From Pseudomonas moraviensis (GTDB lineage Bacteria > Pseudomonadota > Gammaproteobacteria > Pseudomonadales > Pseudomonadaceae), in assembly GCF_900105805.1 (NCBI RefSeq), contig NZ_LT629788.1:4758501-4822500 (forward strand): a stretch of DNA of 64,000 nucleotides, written 5' to 3'. The notes beneath the pieces are model-generated. The model did not search any database. It was not told where the DNA came from and saw only the letters and a list, made by a program, of their open reading frames with translations. The stretch's first letter is position 1, and each line of letters starts with the position of its first letter. Both the position numbers and the translations under genes were made by a program. This document shows positions 7,376 to 15,663 of this stretch, in pieces.

Positions 7376-10033
7376 TCAGACGAACTCGCAGGTCACGCTG
7401 GAGTTGCCGTCGAGCGTGGCATGCACACGCTTGAGGCTTTCGCCGGTCGCCATCGCGTCGAGCAGACGATCAGCCACCAGCGGCAGCACGTGCTGATCGA
7501 GCAGATGATCGATCAGGCGCGCGCCGCTTTCGCTTTGCGTGCAGCGCTCGGACAGGTGATCGACGAGGTTCTGGCACCAGCTGAATTCCAGCTGACGACG
7601 GCTCAGACGCTCGCCGAGACGGCCGAGTTTGATCTCGATCAGCTCGCGCAGCACCGGGCCGCCCACCGGGTAGTACGGCACCACTTTCATCCGCGCCAGC
7701 AGCGCCGGTTTGAAGTGCTTGCTGAGCACCGGGCGAATGGTTTCTTCGAGGACTTCGGCGGTCGGCCGTGCGCCGTTTTCGCAAAGGTCGCTGATCTTGT
7801 CGCTACCCAGGTTCGAGGTCATCAGGATCAACGTATTGCGGAAGTCGATTTCGCGACCTTCGCCATCGTTGGCCACGCCTTTGTCGAAGATCTGGTAGAA
7901 CAGGTTGAGCACGTCCGGATCCGCCTTCTCGACTTCATCGAGCAACACCACCGAATACGGCTTCTGGCGCACGGCTTCGGTGAGCATGCCGCCCTCGCCG
8001 TAACCGACGTAGCCCGGCGGTGCACCGATCAGGCGCGAGACGGTGTGTTTCTCCTGGAACTCGGACATGTTGATGGTGGTGATGAAACGGTCGCCACCGT
8101 ACAGCAGATCAGCCAGGGCTAGCGCGGTTTCGGTCTTGCCGACGCCGCTCGGGCCGACCAGCAGGAACACCCCGACCGGTGCATCCGGTTTGTTCAGACC
8201 TGCAGCGGTGGCGCGCATCGAGCGATCCAGCGCGTGCACGGCTTGTTCCTGACCGCGAATGCGGGTGCGCAGATCGGTGGCGAAACTGGCGACCTTGGCG
8301 TTGTGCTCGCGGGCCAATTGCGCCAGTGGCACACCGGTCCAGGCGCTGATCACTTCGGCAACCAGACGCGGACACACTTCGAAGCTGACCAGACGTTCTT
8401 TGACTTGCGCGGCAGTCAACGCGGCGTGGGTTTCATGCAGCTGGGCTTCCAGCGCTTCGACGCTCTGGCCTTCTTCAACCTCGGCGACCACGGTTTCAAT
8501 CACCGTGCCTTCGGCATCTTCTTCCACGCTGACGGTCGGCTCGACGGCTGCGGCTTCGCGGGCCTTGGCCAGTTGCTGACGCAGTTCCAGCAGACGCTCG
8601 GCCAGTTCTTTCTGTTCGGTCCAGAGAGTTTCCAGCGCGACCATTTCCTCTTCGGCTTCGTCCAGACGCGCTTCCAGTGCCTCCAGCGCTTCGTGGTCGA
8701 TCAGCAGACCTGCCTCGGCATCGCGGCGCAGGGCCTGACGCTGACGGCCACCTTCAGCCAGTTCGCCACGCAGGCGCTCGAGGCTTTCCGGGGCGGCGGC
8801 GAGGCTGATGCGCACGCGGGCGCACGCGGTGTCGAGGACGTCGACAGCCTTGTCCGGCAATTGCCGACCGGCCAGGTAACGCGCGGACAATTCAGCGGCG
8901 GACACCACCGCGTCATCGCGCAGGTAGATGCCGTGGCTCTTCTCGTAGACCTGGGCCAGACCACGCAGAATGGTCACTGCTTCGCTGACGGTCGGTTCGT
9001 GCAATTGCACGGGCTGGAAACGGCGGGCCAGCGCCGGGTCTTTCTCGAAGTATTTCTTGTACTCGGCCCAGGTGGTCGCGGCGATGGTGCGCAGTTCGCC
9101 ACGGGCCAGCGCCGGTTTCAGCAGGTTGGCCGCGTCTGAGCCGCCAGCATTGCCGCCCGCGCCGATCAAAGTGTGGGCTTCGTCGATGAACAGAATGATC
9201 GGTTTTGGCGAGGCTTTGACCTCATCAATCACGCCTTTCAAACGACGCTCGAATTCACCTTTGACGCTGGCGCCGGCCTGCAACAGGCCCATGTCCAGCG
9301 ACAGCAATTCAACGCCTTTGAGTACCTGCGGCACTTCACCGGCAGCGATGCGCGAGGCGAGGCCTTCGACGATGGCGGTCTTGCCGACACCGGCCTCACC
9401 GACGACGATCGGGTTGTTCTTGCGACGACGGGCGAGGATGTCGACCATCTGCCGGATCGCGCCATCGCGGCACAGCACCGGGTCGAGTTTGCCGTCGCGG
9501 GCCTGTTGGGTCAGGTTGTGGGTGAAGCGCTGCAACAGCGATTCGCCCTGCGCCGCCGGTTTGCCATTGGCCGCCGGTTGCTCCTGTTGCGACAGGGCAA
9601 ATTCTTTCAGGCGATCAATGTTCAGTTTGGCGAGCAGCGGTTGATAGCGGCTGCCGGCATAGCGCATCGGGTTGCGCAGCAACGCCAGGATCAGCGCGGC
9701 GTCTTCGACCTGGGTCTGGCCCAGTTCGAGATTGGCCACCAGCAGTGCGTCTTGCAGCCACTGCACCAGCTCCGGGGCGAACACCGGGTTGCGCGAAGCG
9801 CTGTGTTCGACTCGCGATTGCAATGCAGCGGTCAGTTCACCGGCGTCGACGTCAGCATCTTGCAACGCGCGCGACAGCAAGCCGTTCGGGCGCTCGAGCA
9901 AGCCCAGCAGCAAGTCTTCGACGAGGATCTTGCTGCCGCCCCGGGCGACGCAACGCTCGGCCGAACGCTCCAGATCACGACGGGTTTCGGCGTCCAGCGC
10001 CTGGATGAGTTGTTGCAGGTCTACGTTGATCAT
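7376..10033 (-). CDS. tssH: TssH/ClpV AAA+ ATPase of the T6SS
   Basis: 885 residues. ClpV disassembles the contracted TssBC sheath for recycling. A Clp N-terminal domain (about 1-150) is followed by two AAA+ modules with Walker A motifs GEAGVGKTAIVEG (near residue 208) and GPSGVGKTETALAL (near 625). A long coiled-coil middle insertion (about 410-540) separates them. The second module contains the pore-loop GYVGYGEGG. The stretch KLDPVLCRDGAIRQMVDIL is characteristic of ClpV rather than ClpB. It lies 11 bp downstream of tssG. Confidence 0.98.
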   Translation of the reverse strand: MINVDLQQLIQALDAETRRDLERSAERCVARGGSKILVEDLLLGLLERPNGLLSRALQDADVDAGELTAALQSRVEHSASRNPVFAPELVQWLQDALLVANLELGQTQVEDAALILALLRNPMRYAGSRYQPLLAKLNIDRLKEFALSQQEQPAANGKPAAQGESLLQRFTHNLTQQARDGKLDPVLCRDGAIRQMVDILARRRKNNPIVVGEAGVGKTAIVEGLASRIAAGEVPQVLKGVELLSLDMGLLQAGASVKGEFERRLKGVIDEVKASPKPIILFIDEAHTLIGAGGNAGGSDAANLLKPALARGELRTIAATTWAEYKKYFEKDPALARRFQPVQLHEPTVSEAVTILRGLAQVYEKSHGIYLRDDAVVSAAELSARYLAGRQLPDKAVDVLDTACARVRISLAAAPESLERLRGELAEGGRQRQALRRDAEAGLLIDHEALEALEARLDEAEEEMVALETLWTEQKELAERLLELRQQLAKAREAAAVEPTVSVEEDAEGTVIETVVAEVEEGQSVEALEAQLHETHAALTAAQVKERLVSFEVCPRLVAEVISAWTGVPLAQLAREHNAKVASFATDLRTRIRGQEQAVHALDRSMRATAAGLNKPDAPVGVFLLVGPSGVGKTETALALADLLYGGDRFITTINMSEFQEKHTVSRLIGAPPGYVGYGEGGMLTEAVRQKPYSVVLLDEVEKADPDVLNLFYQIFDKGVANDGEGREIDFRNTLILMTSNLGSDKISDLCENGARPTAEVLEETIRPVLSKHFKPALLARMKVVPYYPVGGPVLRELIEIKLGRLGERLSRRQLEFSWCQNLVDHLSERCTQSESGARLIDHLLDQHVLPLVADRLLDAMATGESLKRVHATLDGNSSVTCEFV

Positions 10034-10044
10034 GGCTCACGTCC

Positions 10045-11052
10045 TTAATGAATTTTGCTGCCCAGGGTCACCACGCCGTCCGCTTTTTCGCGGCCCAGCC
10101 AACTGGTCCAACCGAGGCGACAGGCGTTCTGCTCACCGATGCGCAGTTCGCGGATTTCTTCCTGGCGCAGGACCAGGCGAATGTCGTAATCGAGCGGGTC
10201 ACGCAAGGTGAACCGCACCAGCGCGCAGAGCGGCTGGTAACCGAAACCGATCGGCAGGAATTCATGGAATCGCTGCCAGTCGAGTTCGGTGATGTGAATG
10301 CGGAATTTGCCGCTGCGATCGCGCACGTGTTCGCCCAGCACCAGGTCTTCGCCGAGTACGCTGTTGGCACGGCCCAAACGATTGCGCTGCTCGTCGAGAA
10401 TTTCCACGCGGCGCTCGATGCACTGCTCGATGACCAGGTCTTCGTGCTTGAAGTAGTAACGCAGCACGGCTTCGATCAGCGCCGCCGAGTGCGCGCGCAA
10501 ACTGAGCAGGCCGAGATACGGCAGCAAGCGTTTCCAGTTGAGTTCCTTGGCCTTGCGGATCTCGTCGCCGCCCAGTCCGATCAGCGCAAAAAGTTGCGCC
10601 GAGAACGGGTCGATCGCGCCGCTCTGGAAGCTCGCGCGGTAACGGTACTTGCGCCAGATCGGCAGCATCAGCCGTTGCAGGCGATGGTGGAACAGGTCGA
10701 GAAAATTGCGCGTCGGGTTGCCGTCTTCGCTGTCGCCCAGAGCCTGTTCGCCGTAGAACGCCGGCAGCGGCGAACCGGAGCCGACCAGACCGATCAGGTT
10801 GAAACGCATGCGCGCGCGCATCTTGCCGTGTTCTTCGAAAAACTCGACGCGATCGACGTCGCTGCGCGGAAAGCCCAGGCTAGGGTTGGCCTGGAACTCG
10901 ACCTGGTCGTACAGATCGTCTTCGCTCAGATGCGGGTGTGCCTCGCGCAGCCGATCGATCACCAGCAGCACGGCCTGAAACAGCGAGTACTCGCGTATTA
11001 CCTTGGTCAGCCCGCTTAAAGCAGGGGCTGCAGGCCCATACGTGGTGTCCAT
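10045..11052 (-). CDS. tssG: TssG T6SS baseplate protein
   Basis: 335 residues. TssG forms the core of the baseplate wedge with two TssF copies and TssE. The sequence shows the family features FQAVLLVIDRLREA, an acidic VEFQANPSLGFPRSDVDRVE segment, LIGLVGSGSPLPAFY, and the RPLC-like LC(A)LVRFTLRDPLDYDI region near the C terminus. Its start overlaps the tssF end by 37 bp, so the two genes are translationally coupled, as is common in T6SS clusters. Confidence 0.97.
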   Translation of the reverse strand: MDTTYGPAAPALSGLTKVIREYSLFQAVLLVIDRLREAHPHLSEDDLYDQVEFQANPSLGFPRSDVDRVEFFEEHGKMRARMRFNLIGLVGSGSPLPAFYGEQALGDSEDGNPTRNFLDLFHHRLQRLMLPIWRKYRYRASFQSGAIDPFSAQLFALIGLGGDEIRKAKELNWKRLLPYLGLLSLRAHSAALIEAVLRYYFKHEDLVIEQCIERRVEILDEQRNRLGRANSVLGEDLVLGEHVRDRSGKFRIHITELDWQRFHEFLPIGFGYQPLCALVRFTLRDPLDYDIRLVLRQEEIRELRIGEQNACRLGWTSWLGREKADGVVTLGSKIH

Positions 11053-12803
11053 TGGTACACCTCTCCCTGTGTGCTTTTTACCCGCAGCTCATGGAATGAA
11101 TTGAGACTGGCGTAAAGCGCGAAAAACTCGTTGAGAACCGAAGCGAAGACGAACAGGTCGCCTTCGCCGATATAGCCTTCCGGGTCGATGGTCAGTTCGG
11201 TGCGCAAACCGCGTACCGGCAGACCACGATGCAGTCGGTCGACGTGGTGATGCTTGATGTGCTTGAGGCCGCCGAGCAGGCGCTTGCTGACCTTCTCCGC
11301 GTGCTGGTCGTAGTAGCGCGGAAGGTCGTAGGTTTCCAGAATCACCTTCAACGCATTGACGTCCGCCAACGACAGATAGTTAAGCGACATGTTGCTGATC
11401 AGCTTCCACAGGAAGTCACGGTTCAGCGGCGGCGCGAAGCTCGACGTGGCCGGGGTGATGTTGCGGAAACTGAGGAATTCCGGGGTCTGCTCGCTGGCCA
11501 TGCAAATGTCGCCGAGCTTGAGCTTTTTCGGCAGGTTCTGGTTGGTGCACATCAGCTCGATCGACAGCGTTTCGTGGGCTTCGGTGTGGCGGATGCCGAA
11601 GCTCAGGTAAGTGTCGAGGCCGTCATGCAGCAAAGACGAACGCTGGCGAATGCTGTAATGCGGACGGCTGTTGGGCACGTCGAAACTCGGGTCGTGCTCG
11701 AAGGATTCGAACGGCACGTACTCCTGATAACCGAGGCCGCCGGGCTTCCAGCCAGTGACGGTTTCCACCGAGAACACACCGCAGTTTTCCAGGTCGTATT
11801 CCGCCGGCAGCAGCAGGTACTCGTCCTGCTTGCCGTCGAGGCGGATCGGCAGTGCATCGTGCTCGAACAGATTGACGATCGGCGTGCAGAACAGCTTGAC
11901 GTTATCGAGCGTCGGACGCATGCGCATGATGCCGCTCTTGCGAATGTCGAAACGCAATTCGAGGCCGCGCATCTGCTTGAGGGTGTCTTCCGGCAGCGCC
12001 TTGAGAATGTCCAGACCGTTGACGTCGACGAAGAGGAACTTGTCCTGGAAGGCGAAGTATTCCTGCAGGTAGCGATAGCCACGGAAGGTGTTCAGCGGGT
12101 ACGGGATCAACGCCTCTTCCTCGGCGAAGCCCACCGGTTTGACCCGATCACCGGGAATCTTGAACGCCATCGGTTTGCCGCTGACGCCATCAATCGGTTT
12201 GCCGGCGCCGTCGAGCGGGATCAGTTCGATGCCTTCAAGGTTGCGCAGCAGACTCAGATAAAGCATCTGGCTGATGTAGCGCTCGCCGGCAAAGTGCAGA
12301 CGCAGTTTGCTCAGCTCCAGCTCACCAAGGTGGCCGTCGGCGCTCATTTCCAGACGCAGGCTGAGCAGCGAGCCGTCGCCTTTCACCGAGTAGTTCAGCG
12401 CAGCCAGATCCAGTGGCAGCACTTCGGTCGGGTAGCAGGTGCGGAAGCGGCAGCGCACGTCATCGATCGGCTTGCTCTCGATCGGCGTATCGCGCTCAAC
12501 CAGCAGCGCCGGGCCGGAACGCTTGAGCGGATCAAACTGCAGAATGCTGAACGCCGGCAGCGGGCGCATGTAGTTCGGCCACAGCAGCTGCATCAGCGAA
12601 TGGCTGAGCTCCGGCAGCTCGTCATCGAGCTTCTGCCGCAGGCGCCCGGTGAGAAACGCAAAGCCTTCGAGCAACCGCTCCACATCCGGATCCCGCCCGG
12701 CCTGCCCCAGATACGGCGCCAACGCCGGACTACGCTCGGCGAAACGGCGACCGAGCTGGCGCAGTGCGGTGAGTTCGCTTTGGTAGTAGTGGTTAAAGGA
12801 CAC
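11016..12803 (-). CDS. tssF: TssF T6SS baseplate protein
   Basis: 595 residues, normal length. The N terminus (MSFNHYYQSELTALRQLGRR and FAFLTGRLRQKLDDELPE, then SLMQLLWPNYMRPLPAFSI) is diagnostic of TssF/VasA. It partners with TssG in the baseplate wedge. The gene follows the accessory cassette rather than tssE directly. The 69-bp gap upstream to the small membrane protein is short, so it may be read through from the tssA promoter. Base composition returns to about 60% GC here (38 of 60 bases at 12301-12360). Confidence 0.97.
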   Translation of the reverse strand: MSFNHYYQSELTALRQLGRRFAERSPALAPYLGQAGRDPDVERLLEGFAFLTGRLRQKLDDELPELSHSLMQLLWPNYMRPLPAFSILQFDPLKRSGPALLVERDTPIESKPIDDVRCRFRTCYPTEVLPLDLAALNYSVKGDGSLLSLRLEMSADGHLGELELSKLRLHFAGERYISQMLYLSLLRNLEGIELIPLDGAGKPIDGVSGKPMAFKIPGDRVKPVGFAEEEALIPYPLNTFRGYRYLQEYFAFQDKFLFVDVNGLDILKALPEDTLKQMRGLELRFDIRKSGIMRMRPTLDNVKLFCTPIVNLFEHDALPIRLDGKQDEYLLLPAEYDLENCGVFSVETVTGWKPGGLGYQEYVPFESFEHDPSFDVPNSRPHYSIRQRSSLLHDGLDTYLSFGIRHTEAHETLSIELMCTNQNLPKKLKLGDICMASEQTPEFLSFRNITPATSSFAPPLNRDFLWKLISNMSLNYLSLADVNALKVILETYDLPRYYDQHAEKVSKRLLGGLKHIKHHHVDRLHRGLPVRGLRTELTIDPEGYIGEGDLFVFASVLNEFFALYASLNSFHELRVKSTQGEVYQWTPRMGLQPLL

Positions 12804-12872
12804 GGGGTACCTGCCTGGTAATGGAGCTCATGGAATTACCGACCTGTGAATTACGTTCAACGCCCGACTTGG

Positions 12873-13295
12873 TCATTGGATTGCACCTGCAGGCCGACTT
12901 GGCTGAATGCGACCTGTGATGTTTCGCAAAGCCCAGCGCAACTCGATGACTTGAGTGGTGAGGATCGCCAGCAACGTGACGCAACCTTGGGCCACGCCGT
13001 AGAACAGGGCTCTTAACGGGTTGTCGGGTAGCATCCAGAGCAGGATGAAGCCCACCATCAGAAAAAGGATGACCAGCTTGGCAACCAGATTTGGAGTCAG
13101 CGCAACGATCAGATTGACGCCCAGAAAAATGTAAAACAGTGAGTAAGTCGCAATTCCGATGGCGACGCCATGGGAGGTAAATCCGCCGTTAAAAAGCTTG
13201 TAAGCATGCACAACCGCGTAATTCAAAAATGCATAAGCCACGCATCCGAGGGCGTGGGTTAATAAACATAGGTCGAGACGGACGTAGCTGTTCAT
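12873..13295 (-). CDS. Small polytopic membrane protein, unknown, in the T6SS accessory cassette
   Basis: 140 residues with about four hydrophobic segments: LLTHALGCVAYAFLNYAVV, IGIATYSLFYIFLGVNLIV, LVAKLVILFLMVGFILLW and LFYGVAQGCVTLLAILTTQ. No known family was recognised. It starts 7 bp after the stop of the 160-codon-type gene upstream and lies just before tssF, on the same strand as the PAAR and DUF6402-like genes. By position and type it could be an immunity protein for an effector acting in the inner membrane or periplasm. That is inference only. Confidence 0.75.
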   Translation of the reverse strand: MNSYVRLDLCLLTHALGCVAYAFLNYAVVHAYKLFNGGFTSHGVAIGIATYSLFYIFLGVNLIVALTPNLVAKLVILFLMVGFILLWMLPDNPLRALFYGVAQGCVTLLAILTTQVIELRWALRNITGRIQPSRPAGAIQ

Positions 13296-13302
13296 ACTGC
13301 TA

Positions 13303-13716
13303 TCAGTTTTCCAGAATCTCGTAGGGTGTATTACTGATGAAAATATTCAGCCAGCTTTCTTCCCATTGCGGCATGGAAATTACAAAAGCCTTATCTTTCT
13401 TTTCGAAGGAGATCCAAGTAATTCCAACCTCAGCATCATCTTCAAATGTACGCATATCCAATGACTGAGTATCATACAGCGGGGTTCGATATACCTTTTC
13501 TGGCTCTTTTGAATCGATAACTCTTAAATACGCCATACCACCAAGCATGAAGATCCTGCCGACACGTACATTCTCAATTGTGTAGCGGCCCGAGGGACTA
13601 GCTGTAGTTGTACTTGCAGGATAATCCAGCATTGCGTTCAAGCAATAAACGAGCAATGCAATAAACACCAAGAGCAAACTGATAGGCACTAGCCATTTCT
13701 TTTTAAGCGTAGTCAT
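13303..13716 (-). CDS. Membrane-anchored protein of unknown function, possible immunity protein
   Basis: 137 residues from the ATG at 13716 (MTTLKKKWLVP). An upstream in-frame ATG at 13785 would add 23 residues and overlap the preceding gene; neither has a strong ribosome-binding site. A single N-terminal helix (LVPISLLLVFIALLVYCL) preceded by three lysines gives an N-in orientation. About 110 residues follow outside (SPSGRYTIENV, YLRVIDSKEPEKVYRTPLYD, VGITWISFEKKDKAFVIS). The layout, an anchor followed by a small extracytoplasmic beta-rich domain, is reminiscent of DUF6201-like proteins found near T6SS genes, but I cannot confirm that. The gene is A+T-richer than the T6SS core genes. Confidence 0.75.
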   Translation of the reverse strand: MTTLKKKWLVPISLLLVFIALLVYCLNAMLDYPASTTTASPSGRYTIENVRVGRIFMLGGMAYLRVIDSKEPEKVYRTPLYDTQSLDMRTFEDDAEVGITWISFEKKDKAFVISMPQWEESWLNIFISNTPYEILEN

Positions 13717-13768
13717 TTTTTCGCCACACCCAGTTCGACAGCGGATTGTACACGAGTAAAAATGCGCA

Positions 13769-14698
13769 TCATTTATTCCAAACATTAATAACTGTCACGG
13801 GAACGTTTTGATATTGAACATCAGACAAAACCTGGAAATCACCGCCTTTTTTAAATTCCATCCGATATTTTACAAAGTGAGAATTTGTAATATAGAAATA
13901 ACGCGAGCTTTCTATTTCCCTAAACATCGCCTGAGAATCTTCCGCACTGATATAGGGGTTTGAAGCGATGTCTGACTTCATCTGCGCTGCACCGGTATTT
14001 GCGGTGGCCGCATAGGCAGGGTTGGCTATACCATCAAAGTTCCAGAACCCCAATGGCTGACTGAAATTGTCATCCGGTGAGTCATTGAAGTCATACGCGT
14101 CCTCAGCATAAAACCCAATTCGCTCCACAAACAGCTGAATGCTATCTACGGAAATCACCAGTTTTCCTTCTGGAAATACGCGGACATTAAAGTTTGCCAG
14201 CGCAGCTCGTAACTCATCAGTCTTGTCTATCAGGCCAAATTTAACTGCTCGACTATTACTGTATCCAAACTCTTCAACCTTCCTGGCGCTCGCAAACTTA
14301 AAAGGATAGACACCCGGCGCCGAGCCAAGATACTTATCTTTAATCTTCTTGCTTATATTATTACGACCTGCAGTATTATCCCAAGCAGACTTAAGCTCTT
14401 CAATGACAGCTTTCGCAGGTTCAAACTGCATCAACCAGTCCATTTTTACGATAGTGTCATTCACGTAGGCGATGTCAGCAAGAGCAATATGGTCTTTGAC
14501 CTCTTTACTCATCGCACCATCGGCGGTTGGCCATGGCGCGCCATCAAACCAGTGGCGCATAAGCTTCGCAGCAACTGGCCATTTCATCTTATCCATCGCA
14601 TCAGGTATATCTGTGATTTTGAATTGACGGACAGCTGCAGACTTACCAGTTTGGTTACTGGCCGGCGTCAGACTTGATGCTATTTTCGTATCCGCCAT
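13769..14698 (-). CDS. DUF6402-like protein, candidate T6SS cargo
   Basis: 309 residues, no signal peptide and no transmembrane segment. The stretch KITDIPDAMDKMKWPVAAKL near residues 27-46 and the C-terminal YFYITNSHFVKYRMEFKKGG region match my recollection of the DUF6402 family, which often sits beside PAAR genes. Function is unknown. It lies 12 bp downstream of the PAAR gene and upstream of two membrane-protein genes, the order expected for a PAAR-effector-immunity module. It is A+T-rich: 21 of 60 bases at 13801-13860 are G or C, against 38 of 60 at 12301-12360 in tssF. This suggests the gene was acquired separately. The family call is from memory of the motif, so moderate. Confidence 0.7.
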   Translation of the reverse strand: MADTKIASSLTPASNQTGKSAAVRQFKITDIPDAMDKMKWPVAAKLMRHWFDGAPWPTADGAMSKEVKDHIALADIAYVNDTIVKMDWLMQFEPAKAVIEELKSAWDNTAGRNNISKKIKDKYLGSAPGVYPFKFASARKVEEFGYSNSRAVKFGLIDKTDELRAALANFNVRVFPEGKLVISVDSIQLFVERIGFYAEDAYDFNDSPDDNFSQPLGFWNFDGIANPAYAATANTGAAQMKSDIASNPYISAEDSQAMFREIESSRYFYITNSHFVKYRMEFKKGGDFQVLSDVQYQNVPVTVINVWNK

Positions 14699-14710
14699 AA
14701 CAAAATCCTT

Positions 14711-15235
14711 TTATCCAATTACGACTTCAGATTGCTGTTCAATAGTCAACTCATAGGACTCCGCTATAGAGGACGAGATTTTTTGCGTCTTCCCGTCGGC
14801 TCCTGTGACCCCACTGATAACTTTCCCCGAGGCTGTTTTGAAGCTGTATGCCACTCCCGCCAGTGGCTTCCCAGAGTCCTGACAATTGATGACGTAGTGC
14901 TCGTTAAACGGCCATTTGATCTCCACCGGCAACGGCGGAACAAACGGCGCTGGCGAATGCGAATTGCCGATGATCACCGTCCCGGAACCTGCCGTAACCT
15001 TATTCCCGTGAGATCCAACGGAGCCGACCGTGGCGGCCGGTTTTCCATTGATCAACACCGTGGTCGCCAGATCGCCGACCAGCGCACCACCACACGCCGA
15101 GGCATCGCCTTGGCGGGCGGCCGCGAGGCCGTCGAAGAACACGTCGCCGGAACCGGCGGCGATCGGGTTGGTACCGTGGCCAGGAAGTGGGCAAGCGGTG
15201 GGGTCGGATACGCGTGCTGCAGGTTTGCCAGACAT
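14711..15235 (-). CDS. PAAR-domain spike-tip protein with C-terminal extension
   Basis: 174 residues. The PAAR domain occupies about residues 1-95: MSGKPAARVSDPTACPLPGH, repeated GSGDVFFDGL/NGKPAATVGS units, and a second GSGTVIIG hairpin. PAAR proteins cap the VgrG spike and carry effectors. The C-terminal 75 residues (IKWPFNEHYVI onward, with DSGKPLAGVAYSFKTASGK and GVTGADGKTQ) look like a transthyretin-like or carboxypeptidase-regulatory beta domain rather than an enzymatic toxin, and may be an adaptor for cargo. It is 11 bp downstream of tssE, an unusual place for a PAAR gene inside the core cluster. Confidence 0.93.
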   Translation of the reverse strand: MSGKPAARVSDPTACPLPGHGTNPIAAGSGDVFFDGLAAARQGDASACGGALVGDLATTVLINGKPAATVGSVGSHGNKVTAGSGTVIIGNSHSPAPFVPPLPVEIKWPFNEHYVINCQDSGKPLAGVAYSFKTASGKVISGVTGADGKTQKISSSIAESYELTIEQQSEVVIG

Positions 15236-15246
15236 CGGGGTTCTCC

Positions 15247-15654
15247 TTAGGTGACCTTCACTTGTCCGCTGCCATCCAGGCGCGCGGAAAAACTGACCTG
15301 ACGCTTGAACCCCTCGACTTCCAGCAGGCCTTCGATACTGAAGGCCAGGCGAAGTTGATCGTGGTCACGCGGCAGGGAAATGACACGCACATTGCTCAGG
15401 CGTGGCTCGTAGGCTTCGATGAAGTTTTCGATAGCCAGACGGGCCTGACTCAGGGAGTCGTGCAGGCTCAGACGCATGTCATTGAGATCGGGCAACCCGT
15501 AGTCGGCGAGCGTTTGCACGCTGCCGGCCCGGGTGCTGAGCATTTTGGCCAGATGGGCAGCCACTGACGCCATGGCACAAGCCTCAAGGCTGTTGCCCTT
15601 GCGTAGTTGTGCGTCGCCATTGAGGCGTTCGAACAGGCTGCCGTATCCGTCCAT
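15247..15654 (-). CDS. tssE: TssE (gp25-like) T6SS baseplate protein
   Basis: 135 residues with a lysozyme-like gp25 fold. The N terminus MDGYGSLFERLNGD is conserved, as are LADYGLPDLNDM and the C-terminal RLSNVRVISLP...LRLAFSIEGLL. TssE links the sheath to the baseplate wedge. It is 9 bp after tssC and is followed by the PAAR gene instead of the usual tssF. Confidence 0.96.
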   Translation of the reverse strand: MDGYGSLFERLNGDAQLRKGNSLEACAMASVAAHLAKMLSTRAGSVQTLADYGLPDLNDMRLSLHDSLSQARLAIENFIEAYEPRLSNVRVISLPRDHDQLRLAFSIEGLLEVEGFKRQVSFSARLDGSGQVKVT

Positions 15655-15663
15655 GAGTCGCTC

